This document shows, one piece after another, positions 39,830-50,868 of a DNA stretch of 64,000 nucleotides (position 1 is its first letter; the number at the start of each line of letters is the position of its first letter). The notes beneath the pieces are model-generated. The model saw only the letters and a program-made list of their open reading frames with translations. It did no database searches and was not told where the DNA came from. Source of the stretch: Candidatus Peribacteria bacterium. Its GTDB lineage: Bacteria > Patescibacteria > JAEDAM01 > Absconditabacterales > Absconditicoccaceae. The stretch spans positions 20,587-84,586 of the forward strand of contig JAISKI010000004.1 of the NCBI GenBank assembly GCA_031261265.1. Reading direction: 5' to 3'. The position numbers were made by a program, and so were the translations under genes.

Positions 39830-40225
39830 TTGTGGGCTATCCGATAGATCGGATTAAACTTAGCTCATTTGGTAGAGCAATAAACTTTTGTGGGCTCTTA
39901 GCTCATTTGGTAGAGCAAGCCGATGGATCGGCTGGGTGAGGAATTCGAAACAAAAAAAAGAAAGAAAAGATAAACTGAGTTGTGGGCTCTTAGCTCATTT
40001 GGTAGAGCAAGCCGATGGATCGGCTGGGTGAGGAATTCGAAACAAAAAAAAGAAAGAAAGGATAAACTGAGTTGTGGGCTCTTAGCTCATTTGGTAGAGC
40101 ACCTGCTTTGCACGCAGGGGGTGAGGGGTTCGAATCCCCTAGAGTCCAAATTATTAAATTTAGCTCATTTGGTAGAGCAAGCCGATGGATCGGCTGGGTG
40201 AGTCTTCGAATCCCCTAGAGTCCAG
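39830..40225 (+). repeat. Tandem tRNA-Ala-derived fragments around the intact gene
   Basis: The tRNA-Ala 5' half (gggctcttagctcatttggtagagc, interrupted in some copies) recurs at 39892 and 39984, then as the true gene at 40076, an exact 92-bp period. Partial copies lie at ~39832-39888 and ~40160-40224. In the fragments the anticodon arm is replaced by a palindrome (agccgatggatcggct or atccgatagatcggat) and the T arm is eroded to gaattcgaaac. They cannot fold as functional tRNAs. Confidence 0.8.
40076..40148 (+). tRNA. tRNA-Ala(UGC)
   Basis: Acceptor GGGCTCT/AGAGTCC containing the G3-U70 pair that specifies alanine, anticodon arm CCTGC-TTTGCAC-GCAGG (TGC), T arm GGGG-TTCGAAT-CCCC, discriminator A. 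It is the only intact member of the local array. Confidence 0.93.
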
Positions 40226-40247
40226 GTCTTCATCTTCTTCACAAGAA

Positions 40248-40490
40248 ATGATGTGATATGTATATATTCTTCTCCTTAATAACGGACAGTACTATGTAGG
40301 TAGTACGGATAATATGGAAAGGAGATTTGCACAGCATTCATCAGGAAAAGTGATTGCGACGAAATGAAAACTTCCATTAAAGTTATTATATACAAAAGAA
40401 TATACGACACTCACAGAAGCAAGAAAGATGGAATATTATATTAAAAGGATGAAAAGTAGAAAGTATATCGAAGAATTTATGGCTTCTTAA
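40248..40490 (+). CDS. GIY-YIG endonuclease-like protein
   Basis: 80 residues, two TGA-coded Gly (MMGYVYILLL and ATKGKLPLK). The GIY-YIG core is clear: GYVYILLLNNGQYYVGSTDNMERRFAQHSSGK, then the TLTEARKMEYYIKRMKSR helix. Single-domain GIY-YIG proteins of this size (YhbQ-like) act in DNA processing or are mobile. It lies directly after the tRNA-Ala array; a second copy (59154) is also inserted among tRNAs. Confidence 0.8.
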
Positions 40491-40569
40491 CCATGCTACC
40501 ATCAAAGTTTTCGTTGAGAAATCAGCGGAATTTTTTTAACCAGCTTTTACCCTTCCTTATCCTAAACTC

Positions 40570-41022
40570 ATGAAAGGAAACTCCTTTGAAATCAAAGTTG
40601 CAGATCTTCTCAATCACCTCGGAAATGATACCCTAGAATTCTCTGAAGTTCAGACTTCCCTTTTACCAAGTCTCACAGACAAGGGCTTGAAGGGGACTCT
40701 CTACTTATACTCCGTGGATGGGAAAAGTGTTTTGGTTCGCATGGAAAATTTGGAGGGAGCTTTACAGGAGGTTTGTGAAAACTGTGGAGAAACCTTCCTT
40801 CGTCCTATCCATGTTGAAGAATATACGGCTAAATTTACCATCGATCCCGCTTCAGAGGAGGATTCTGATGAAGAAGCGATATTACCCATCGACAAAAAAA
40901 ATGCAACTATCAATATCGAAGAATTGCTGTACCAAGCAGTGAAATTACAAGAGCCATTTGTAATAAAATGTGAAGCATGCGAAAAACTTTTTCCTGAGCT
41001 CGATGAAACAGACTTACAATAA
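40570..41022 (+). CDS. YceD/DUF177-family protein
   Basis: 150 residues with the DUF177 pattern: GTLYLYSVDGKSVLVRMENLEGALQEVCENCGETFLRPI, acidic segment ASEEDSDEEAILPIDKKNATINIEELLYQAV, then CEACEKLFPEL. Two CxxC pairs may bind zinc. The family is usually next to rpmF and is linked to 23S rRNA/ribosome biogenesis in other bacteria; rpmF is not adjacent here. Its last 9 bp overlap the convergent gene's end. Confidence 0.8.
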   Translation: MKGNSFEIKVADLLNHLGNDTLEFSEVQTSLLPSLTDKGLKGTLYLYSVDGKSVLVRMENLEGALQEVCENCGETFLRPIHVEEYTAKFTIDPASEEDSDEEAILPIDKKNATINIEELLYQAVKLQEPFVIKCEACEKLFPELDETDLQ

Positions 41023-41454
41023 TCCGCCCTTATTTAATTGATCTACCTTGTTAAAGTCGATTCAGCTTTTTATTTCAATTTTCTGTTTACTTTCTCTATG
41101 GCGAGATTTAGCGATCGTCACATCAATAGGAGGATTTTTCTTGAAGTTGATCTGAAATTTTCTCGTGGTATCTAAAAAAACATCCCTGATTTTCTTCGCC
41201 ACAAATTCCAAAAGATTCATCTCCGAAACTCTGAAAAAGGTAATAAAAGCAAAAATCAGCAGAATGATTACCGCGAAAATGATTCCCAATTCTTGAGCCC
41301 CCGCTTTCTGAAAAGTGCTAAAAGTAGCTAAAGCGATCACGATTCCGATAGCCATTAAAAACATCTGGATCATCGTAATAGTAAATCACAAAATGCTGAT
41401 TCCAAAACCAGAAAAGAAGCCTTTTTGAATATTCTGTGGGAAAATAACTTTCAT
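41014..41454 (-). CDS. Small membrane protein, unknown
   Basis: 146 residues, two TGA-coded Gly (SILGFTIT and IKSGIDF). Two closely spaced membrane helices (MIQMFLMAIGIVIALATF and LGIIFAVIILLIFAFITFF), then a basic soluble C-terminus (KKIRDVFLDTTRKFQINFKKNPPIDVTIAKSRHR). No family. It ends at TAA 41014-41016 and probably forms a unit with the membrane gene upstream of it (41532-42137). Confidence 0.55.
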
Positions 41455-41531
41455 AGAGGAGTACAGCAGATGATAAAAGACACCTTATTATACTCAGAAT
41501 GGAAATTTATGCAAAATTTCAGCTACTTTTT

Positions 41532-42137
41532 TTATAAATCCCCAAGTCCTTCAGGTAAATGAGTCGTTTTTTTCGCAAAATTCAGCTTGATATTAATATG
41601 ACTCGAAATCAAAAGTACCAAAATCCCGTGAGCCAACATCCATAACGGCATAGCTTGGATAAAATCGCCTACAAACGAAAAAGTTCCACTGACATTTTGT
41701 TTAATAGTTTCCATAGTCTCAATTCCTTCTCCCATTACCGCCAAGGAAAGAGCAAAAATAAAGCTGAGTAAAGTCAGAGGGATCAAGGCAATATAGTAGA
41801 GCCTTTCCGTTGAGGGGTTTTGGATCGTAGAAACTTTGATCGTACTGGAGGTATAGACCAATGCAATGAGGATAATAAAAAGTACCAAAACAAAAGTTAA
41901 TTGTCCCATAGTGAGAAAATGAGCTAAACTCTGATAGCTGATTCCGAGTAGATTTGCCTCTGGCGTAGTCGCTAATTGATTCGCTCGATAGTGAATACTT
42001 TCCCCAAAAGCATAGCAGGTTCCTCAGATAACATAATTCCCGATGATAAGTCTGGTCATTTTTTCTGTGCCCATGATGATTGCCCAGATCAAGATAGCAA
42101 TTACTCCGAGCAGGATGGCGTAGCCGATTCGTTCCAT
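41532..42137 (-). CDS. Multi-pass membrane protein, unknown
   Basis: 201 residues, one TGA-coded Gly (YVIGGTCYAFGES). About four to five hydrophobic segments, including YAILLGVIAILIWAIIMG, LTFVLVLFIILIALVYTS, LIPLTLLSFIFALSLAVMG and MPLWMLAHGILVLLIS. No signature motif was recognised. The start at 42137 places the first segment at the N-terminus. It is divergent to the prepilin gene. Confidence 0.55.
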
Positions 42138-42240
42138 GATAATAAGAGTAGGGATGATTTAAAAATCAGATTGATTATTTCCTATGTTTCTATACTATGA
42201 ACTTGGCAGAGATTTGCAATTTATTTTTTTATCCCGCAGA

Positions 42241-42933
42241 ATGCATAAAGCTCAGCAGGGTTTTACTTTGATCGAAGTGGTAATAGCACTGACGCTTTTT
42301 TCGTTTGTCATTATTGGGATAATCACAGCGGTGAATAGGGCCTATGCCTACGTTCAGCAGGCGAGACTCAATGTGATAGCGATGAATTTGACCAGAGAAG
42401 GGATGGAAATGATATATAATATTAGAGATACTAATCGAAGAGTATGGGCTGGTTTGAAAGACGGATATTGGCTAAAGAGGGATCCTTTTACTACCCCAAG
42501 TGAAATTATGACACCTGGATATTATAGTATTAGCTCAAATATAAAAAATATGCAGGTTTATCCTATGTTAGAATTACAATATTCTTTAGATGCTTCTGCA
42601 TATTATGATATGGATAACATACTTACAGACCCCGAAGTTTCTTCAAAATTTAAAGTATCCTTTACAGGGTATGTTTATTCTGGCACAGAAGGCACCCCTA
42701 TTTCCTGATTGATGGCAAAAGAAGCAGATTTTTATAGAATGGTAAAAGTAATGGGAATATATGACAAAAAAGGTACTCCAAATAGTCTAGCAGATAATAC
42801 AACAGTACAAGAGTCTCTTTCCCATCAGGGTGAACCATATGAGCTTCGCTTCTGTGTAAAAACTTTTTACGCTGGTGGGGCACAACGTGGATCTACGGAG
42901 CTTTGTGGTCTGATGACCAACTTCAAGGAATAA
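42241..42933 (+). CDS. Type IV prepilin-like protein
   Basis: 230 residues with a class III signal: MHKAQQGFTLIEVVIALTLFSFVIIGIITAVNRAY, the prepilin peptidase cleavage site after the short basic leader (Gly before Phe-Thr-Leu-Ile-Glu, with Glu at +5). One TGA-coded Gly (PISGLMAKEAD). The C-terminal pilin domain is not assignable. ATG 42241 was chosen over a start 19 codons upstream because it gives the normal short leader. Type IV pili are common in CPR and are thought to serve host contact or DNA uptake. Confidence 0.8.
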
Positions 42934-44194
42934 AAAATCAGACGTTCCCTTTAATTTCACGACTCAGACATCAAAGTAGGATCCCATAGATCGTGAAGAA
43001 AAGATAATTTACCATACTGTCTTCAAAAACGTGCAGTACGAACCCGATCAAAAGGAGTGCGAGCAATCCACGTTGAATCTGTACACTTTCAGGAGTGGTT
43101 AGTCCCTGTTTTCTGAGCATCGCCTGCATTCCTATCAGTTGGAATATCACTATCGCCCAGAGGATCAACCCTATTGTCCCCGTATCCAGTAAAATCTCAA
43201 AATAATAATTTTCTGGCAGCATAGTTCCGTTGTGATGGATGGCTGGTCCAGAACTTCCCAATCCATAGCCTAGAGGTTGCTGAATAATCTGCGGAATAGC
43301 TCCCAATTTGCTCGTGATGTGGACTAGGGTAGAGTCCCATTTAAGTACAGAAAGTCCTAGAAAAGCGAGTACAATAGCTATTCCTGCTCCTCGGAGCAGC
43401 TTTTTATTTTTCTTTAATGTTGATCGATAGGTTAGAAAGAGTACCAAGATCCCTCAGAGAATGACAGCCCTAGAGAGGGTCATCAGCATTGCAAGGATCC
43501 AAATAAAAAGGATTCCAAGCTTTAGTCGTTGAGATGCCTTCTGATCGCGATGCTGCCTCGTGAAGGAGAGGATCACAGGAAAGAATGCAACCAAGAAATA
43601 GCCATAATTATTAGGTCCAGAGAAGAGCCCCTGTCGGCGAAGCGTGCCTTCCCAACCCGTTAAATAATAGAGTGGGGGTTTCTGATCAAATTGTCGATCA
43701 TTGAGATGGAGTTCGTAGCCGATCCAAGAAAAGAAATCTGGTCGTAAAAGTTTGAGTCCTTGTCGGAGAAATCCTACAGCCACCGTTCAAACTAGTCCTC
43801 GAAGCAGGTACTTCCAGAGTTTGGGATTTTTGAATTTCTCACGGTAAAAAAATCCGATTCCCGTAGATGCTAGGAGGATGATCAACCATCGAAATCCGTA
43901 TTTTATTCCTATTAAAATATCTCCTCGTCCTTTATCCATCCCCAGATAAGAAACTATCACACTGAAAATCAAAAGCCCTCCCAAACTGATCCAGCTTCGT
44001 TTCCACCTATTCCGATACGCTTTCCACTGTTTGATATGGCTCAAAAAGAGTACGGCGATGAAAAGACACCAGAGTCCTTCCCTGATAAAGGTAGGCATGC
44101 TTGCTGACCAGAGTCCCAATCAAAAAACCGTTCGCGTAGCAAATACGTGGTATAAAAGGTTGAATAGAAGAAATCAAGAAAGAAAGCTGAGCAT
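42893..44194 (-). CDS. O-antigen ligase/polymerase-like membrane protein (Wzy_C type)
   Basis: 433 residues, seven TGA-coded Gly, about ten membrane segments. The Wzy_C region is recognisable: GLFSGPNNYGYFLVAFFPVILSF, LGILFIWILAMLMTLSRAVILGGILVLFLTYRST, and a large extracellular loop with GYGLGSSGPAIHHNGTMLPENYYFEILLDTGTIGLILW. It polymerises or ligates glycans at the cell surface; the substrate is unknown. With TGA read as Gly, the end moves to TAG 42893-42895, a 41-bp antisense overlap with the prepilin gene. An in-frame TAA just upstream fixes ATG 44194. Confidence 0.75.
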
Positions 44195-44209
44195 AGCTAC
44201 AAAGGAATG

Positions 44210-44974
44210 TTAAATTTTCGTAATAATGAGAAAGAGACGATAGCCAGGCTGATCCTCCGTGTGAGCAGGTACTCCAAAAATTTTATACCATCGCGTGATC
44301 GCCGTTAATACACAGAGCCCAACATATCCTCGTTTGAGCCATTTCATCTCCAAAATGATGACATCTCTCCAGGTAAGGATATTATTGTACCAAACTTTTT
44401 CTACATGATGTCCTTCTTTTTCTATCTGGGAGATGAGTTGATCGATTTCCGCTTCACGAGGTAATCCCTGCTCATAGTGCTCAGGTACTCGATCATGTCT
44501 GCCAGTTTTTCGTCCAGGTTTTTCGCTCGCATCCAGATAGTGAAACCGAAAATCATCATGTAATTTCGCAAGCTCTCCGCAAGGAAAGCCGATAATACAG
44601 GTATCACTACAGACTCTCGTGGCTTCTTGGAGAGATTTAAGTCTCTCTTCACGAGGGATATGTTCTAGCATATCCGTAGAAAAAACAAAATCAAAGCTGT
44701 TATCTTCCACAGGGATCTCCAAAGCATCTCCAGAGATAAACTTCATCCCTTTCTTCCTTTTGTGTCTCAGATTTTTCTGGGTTTTATCCAATCCTGTGAA
44801 AGGGGTGTCATAATAATAGGAAATTCCATAGAGTCCTGATCAGATTTCTAGGATATTTTTAAAGTGCTTTTTTTTGAGATACTGGATAATGAAATGGTAT
44901 CTTACATAGGTCCCAGGATAGAGGGGATTGAATTTTTGGATTCGGCGATGGAATCGTTGTTTAAGTGTGTGCAT
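44210..44974 (-). CDS. SAM-dependent methyltransferase (type 11-like)
   Basis: 254 residues. Motif I FKNILEIGSGLYGISYYY has its first Gly as TGA. It continues FTGLDKTQKNLRHKRK, MKFISGDALEIPVEDNSFDFVFSTDMLEHIPREERLKSL, and TCIIGFPCGELAK. Context next to a Wzy-like gene suggests glycan or lipid-carrier methylation, but this is inference. The stop TAA at 44210-44212 is 16 bp before the Wzy-like gene start, so the two are probably co-transcribed. Confidence 0.8.
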
Positions 44975-45100
44975 AGGAAATAAAGTAGTTATTTAGGGAG
45001 GAATTGCAACGGAAAATAAGGAAGAGGAGATAGAAAGGAATATTATACATATAAATTAAAAAAACGGAAGTAGTATTTGTGGTGAAAAGTGGTGTTTTTT

Positions 45101-45129
45101 TTGTTTTATTTTTGTGTTTGGAGTATAAT
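45101..45129 (+). promoter_or_regulatory. Predicted promoter of the 1895-residue gene
   Basis: TTGTTT (45101-45106), 17 bp, TATAAT (45124-45129), 21 bp before ATG 45150. Confidence 0.6.
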
Positions 45130-45149
45130 GAGATTAAGTTTTATACTTT

Positions 45150-48100
45150 ATGTTTATAAAGATGACATCAAATCCAGAATCAAAAGATTTTATCAGGGAT
45201 CTTTCCACTGATAAGGTTCGTGATCTTTCTAAGAAGATTAGTCTTGATGGAGACAATTTTACAACCCCTGAAGATATTCAAAAAAAGGAATCTCTTCTTG
45301 CTTCCTTGCAGAATATCATTGAGGAGAAGGAAGATGCTTCTGCACTTAATGCTGATTTAGAGAAAATCTTTGAGGCTTTTCTTAAATCTGAAGCTATTTC
45401 TACTTTACCACAAAATCCTACCTTTAGTCAGATACTGACTGTGTTTAATGAATGGAAATGTCCTGCAGACGTGGTTCTATCATTTTCTGCAGTAGATATT
45501 AAGAATTATGTTTGTGATCTACTGGAACTAAATGATCAGAAGCAACAAGAGATAGAAAAAGCTGTAGCTGAGGCAAAGGATGCCGAAAACCCTCTAAAAC
45601 AGCAGATCTTAGAAAATACGAAATCGATTCAAGATAAAATTGATGCAAATCAGCAGAGAATTGATGAATTAAACGGCTTGATTACAAATCACGATGCTAC
45701 AATTCAGGCAACTATTGATAGAGAAAAAGCTAAAGGAAAAAATTTTACTTCACAACAAATTAATGATTATAAAAAAAGTTTGGAGTCAGTAAAAGCTACG
45801 AGAGAGATAAAAAAAGCACAACTTATTGCTCAAAATCAAAAACTTACTCAAGCTTTACAAGATTCCAAGTTACTAGAAAAGTCAGAAGCTGACGTACAAA
45901 GACATGTCGCATCAGTAGAAGTTTCTAAAGACTCCGATAAATCTTCAGAAGATTGGGTATCTCAAGCTAATGAAGGGTTAGAAGTTGTTAGCGTGAGTAA
46001 AAATCCTAAAAATGATAAAAAGGCTCTCAAATGGATGATCCAAGGAAAAGAAGGATTCACTCTCAGATTCACTCTCATGGATGATCCAGACTTGCCAGAA
46101 ACAGAGAAAAAAGAAAAACTCAAGGCAGAAAAGGAAAATCTAGACAAACTCTATGCTTCCACCAAAAAACTTGATCTACCAACAGTGGTGAAATGGTTAG
46201 ATGCACAGACTTGGACAACCGAAGAAGAATTACAAAACAAGGTAAAAACTACTTACGCTGGAAAACACAAAGGAAAAGTAAGTGATTTCGCAGGATTTTA
46301 TGCAGATTTACATATAAATGGAGCAGAGAAAAGTTTAGCCAATCAGCTTATGCAACATCTGGTACAAGGTGCTAGAGCTGGAATGTCTGCTATAAAAATT
46401 TTCAATACGAAAAGAGAAGTTGATCTGGTAAATAAAGCTCTGGATGAACAATTGGAAAAGGCTCAGGAACAGGAACAAAAAAGCCAAGAGTGGCTCACTC
46501 CAAGTGAAAAAAAGCTGATTGGAATGTTGGCCGATCTAGATGCAAATGGGAAAGTCGCTGGAGTAGGAGGCGAGAAACAGAAAAAAAACAACAGAATTGA
46601 TGCAGGGAATGTAATGGGTACGCAAATCCTTTCCGCATATCAGTCTGCAAAGATGCAATTAGGAGTGGAAAAAGGTGCAGATACTGAAGAGGCGAATAAA
46701 ATTTTGATTCAAAATCTCTTTTCTCTACTTTTGACCCAGAGGGAAAAAATTTATAAAGATGATCTTAGTTTTAATTCACGATTAGAATGATTAAAATTTA
46801 CCCAATTATCTATGGATGAAAATGGAAATGTTAGTTTACCAGATAATATCAAAACCTTTGGTGATGTAATAGATATTTTTCGCAAACAGCCTGCTTTATT
46901 AGAGGTAGTGAAAAGCTCACTCAATGCTTCTAGTGAGTATTTAACTCAGGCATTTATTCATGGTGCAAAATATGCCGAGGATCATCTCCAAAGAGAAAAA
47001 GATGTGTTTGAGGATGCAAAACCTGTAGAAGCAGGAAGAGTTAATCATGCTATTGCTGATTATCAACAATATGCAGAGCAACATGAAAGCGAAATCAAAG
47101 TAAATAGAGATATTGAGGAAAAAATAGCTCCTGAATATGAAAAGTATTTACAAAAGCTAATAAAAAATTTAGAGGAACAAAAAAATGATCTAAAAAAGCA
47201 AATTGCTAAAGAAAAAGATCCCATTAAAAAGGCGGAGCTCGAAGAACAGCATAAAGCCCTAGAACAACCTAACTTCAAACAGTCTTTGGAAGATTTGAAA
47301 AATCCTACCAAGCAAGCCGAACAAGTCAAAAAAATGAGAATAGACTTTGTAGGAGCACTGTTTCAGCATTATGCTTTCGATGATGGAACAAAATCCAATT
47401 CATGAGGAGTAGGAATCAATGTTACTTTTGATAACTTTAATACATGGCTTAAGAATAATGTTAAAATCTTTGATAAATTTTCTCTTTCTGGAGGAATTGG
47501 GGTTGCTCAACACGAAAAACAGTGGAGTCCTATTGTAGGACTTGCTGCTACCTTCTCCAATAAAGTTGGATTATGGGAAGGGGGGTCGCTAGTCTATGCA
47601 GCTGGGGCTGGAGCATGATATGGGCTTGGAGGATTCTCTGTAGGACCCATGGGTGCCATAGGAATTGACCAAAAAATCTTTGGCGGAACCAGAGATGGAA
47701 AAATTGATGCGAAGTCTGCTCATTATCTAGGATTAGTAGTGAATGGTTCCCTTGCAGGACGAGGGATTTCTACGTACTGGAGAAGGGATAAATTAGAAGG
47801 AATAGAAGCACAAGCTGCTGAAAAAATTAAACCAGCATTAAGTAACACCCTGACAGACATTACTAAACTTGCTAAAGGTGAAAGTTTGACATTAGATAAA
47901 ATTCTCAAATCTCTGAAAAAAAAGTTCAATAAAGAAAATGATTCTGAATTATTAGCGTTTGCAAGCGATGTATATACTGCATTAAAGCCTTATGAAAAAG
48001 TATTGAAGGAACCAGATAGTGCAGCAAAAAAAAGAGTGATTGAACAATTAACTGATATGATGACTCTCCATTGGCTGAATACTAACAAGGCTGAATTGGC

Positions 48101-50837
48101 AGATTCTCCAGTATATCTGAGTGGAGCATCTCTGGGAGTGCAATTCGTTGCTTGACGACGACCAATGCCAACGGGAGGAATCTCTTTTACAAAATTTAAA
48201 AATCTGTACTATACTGACGATGAAGCAAGCTTCAATCGCCAGAAAGAAACTCTGAAAAAAGGATATGGAGCAGATACGTTAGAAAATATATCTTTTGGAC
48301 AGTTAGCTACAAATTTAAATATCACTCTCAAGAGAAAATATGAATCAACTGCAGAAACCAAAGAAGGAGAAACTCCATCAAATACATCAGACTTTTTAGA
48401 ATATGATGAACTAAATAATACCGTGAAAATTAATAAAAAACTGATGGAAAAGGTAAATCTCCATATTTTACCTGAACTCAAACAATTTGTGGCTCAAGAT
48501 GGAGAAAATTTGTATGTGCCAGCTCGTCTTCCAGTCTCGTTTGTAAATAGAATCGATAGTAAAAAAACTGATTTTCATCTGATTATCGGATCAAAAGGGA
48601 TGGGGAATACAGAATTTGTCTCACCAAACACGAGCTTTGATTCAGAAAAAGGGTTTAAGCCTTATGATGCAGTCAAATTTGCTCAAGATCGGGTGGATGT
48701 ACCACCCTCAGTAATTTCAGAAGGAAAAATGGAAATGATTAGCATTACTAAAGAGTATCTCGAGAATGCTGCTAAAAGGGCACAGTTCGAAATGAGGCTG
48801 AAAAAAGCTTGTAAAAATATTCCAGCAATTACGGAAATAAAATTTCCAACAGATAAAATTACTAATCAGAATTTTATGTTGCAGATTACGTTCAAGGGAC
48901 AAGTACAAGATGTCTGACCTATAGATTATGAAAAGCTTGGAAAAATTCAGTATAAAAAAAGTCTGAATGGTACAGAGACCTTAGTATTTACGGAAGGACA
49001 AACAGTGGCAGGACAAACTCCAAAATTAGAAATCACTACGTATACTGAACAAAAAGAATCTATCCTTGACAAACCTATTTCTCCAGAATCATTGAAAGAT
49101 ACGGTAGATGAAAAAGTACTAGAATATTTTAGGGATTTTGGAGCTTCAGATGTAATTATTGACTTTAGAACAAAAAAGGATATATTTAATAAATTTTACA
49201 AGTATATCGAAGCTGGAAAAACTGATGATGGAAAAAATACTAACTATGAACAAGCTGCAAAACTTTTCCAAGATTATCTCAAAACTACAAACCTCAAAGA
49301 TAATGCAGACTTGGTTAATGCATTTGATATAAGTGCAGATAAATTAGTAGGGAATCTCAATTTTATTTATTCTTCGCTCTCCAGAGTAAGGAAAACGCAA
49401 CATAAGCAGTTTGGTAGTGTAGATAGAACTCAACCTAATTGGCAAGACAAGCAAAGAGAATATATGGTCCAAGCAAAACAAAAGCTCTGGACTGAAGCTC
49501 AAAAAATTATCGAAAAAACATCTTTATCGGCTACAAATAAAAATACATTAAAACCTTTGGTAGAGGCAAGAATTGTAAATGATGAAAAGAATTTTGCAGA
49601 AATTGAAAAAATCCTTGGACACTTTCCTGCAATTGCTACTCCTACGACTCCAGAGAAACAACTCTATTGTATGTTAGCAGACTACAAGTATATCGCAAGT
49701 AGTAGAGATTCTGCTTTTGCTTCTCTTATTGTAAATGAAAAAGATGGAGTAACAGATAATAAGGGAAATCCATATTTCAAAAAAGGATCAAATTCTTATG
49801 ATGAATTGATGAAGGCAAGAGATGCTGTAAAGAAAACTCTGGACTTCCCATTTGATAATGCTAGTGAACGAAATGGAGTTGGTTTGGTCTTTGCATATGG
49901 GAATGGAGAAAGTCTTGATGGACACCATGAAAAGTTTGTTAATAGTCCATTATATGTTGGTAATGCGAATACAAATTTAGCAGATATAACAGAAACAAGA
50001 ACTAAAGAGTATTTTTTAAGACACTTAGAAAAGTTTCAAAAAAACGAGAATGTGTTGACAAATACTATACAAAAGATTAAGATGTATGTGAATGATGAGA
50101 AAAAACTCTGAGCGGATTTATCGAATTTAACTACGAAAGAATTGATAAATTGTCTGCTCAGCCCAGATAAAAAGTTAACCTTTACGAGTGAAAAAGGAAC
50201 GATTGTTATCGACCTAAAAGCTGATTTCAAGCTCGGATTCTTCGCTGACTGTATAAATGAAACTATCCTGATGGGACCAATTAACATTATTCCATCTGGA
50301 GATATTCAGTCTTACAAGCAAGATGGAGAGAATCTTGTGAATGAGCATATGGTTTCTAAATGAGGGGTGTTTACAAATAGTACTATTACGGTCGTCAATC
50401 CAAATATGGAAAGAAAGGATATTGGGGTAGTTGTTACTGGAGGGAAACAGAAGACAGATAAACCGAGTACAGGGGAAACAATCATTAAAGACGAAGATAG
50501 TAAAACAGAAATAAAAGATATTGATTTAGATGAGACTCAACTTAGTGAATTAGATCAACCAGGAGTTGATGTTGATCTCTGAGGTGGATATATAGCGACG
50601 AAAGCTGAGGACGGTACTGTTTGGGTAGTTGGTCCTGATCTGCCTACAGATGGGATATTAGCTACCGTGACCCCAGATGGAATAACCTTCCCTCTACCAA
50701 GTACCCCAAATGCTGGAGTAAGTGTAGATCAAGTAGCTCCGACACCTACTACTAATACAAGAATAAATTCTATTGATCAGAGTTCTAATATGGCTGCGGA
50801 TGCACTTGCAAAAAAGGCTGCTACAGATAAAAAATAA
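45150..50837 (+). CDS. Giant 1895-residue protein, unknown
   Basis: One continuous frame with at least eight TGAs read as Gly. Under the standard code it would break into seven ORFs in the same frame. No signal peptide is obvious. Residues ~1-550 are Lys/Glu-rich and coiled-coil-like (ENTKSIQDKIDANQQRIDELNGLI). Residues ~555-745 are another coiled coil (LIKNLEEQKNDLKKQIAKEKDP). Residues ~750-890 are Gly-rich with alternating hydrophobic pattern (FSLSGGIGVAQHEKQWSPIVGLAATFS ... GLGGFSVGPMGAIGI), reminiscent of beta-strand arrays. The rest is mixed, with a Pro/Thr-rich acidic tail. It is immediately followed by a giant secreted protein. Confidence 0.6.
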
Positions 50838-50868
50838 AAGATAATTTTAACTCATTATATTATGACTC

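Noticed and set aside
39980..40201. Open frame across the tRNA-Ala array
   Set aside because: It is built from repeated tRNA fragments and has no protein character.
43099..43120. Near match to the 21-bp direct repeat (ggttagtccctgttttctgag)
   Set aside because: Several mismatches, and it lies within the Wzy-like coding sequence with no flanking module; treated as chance.
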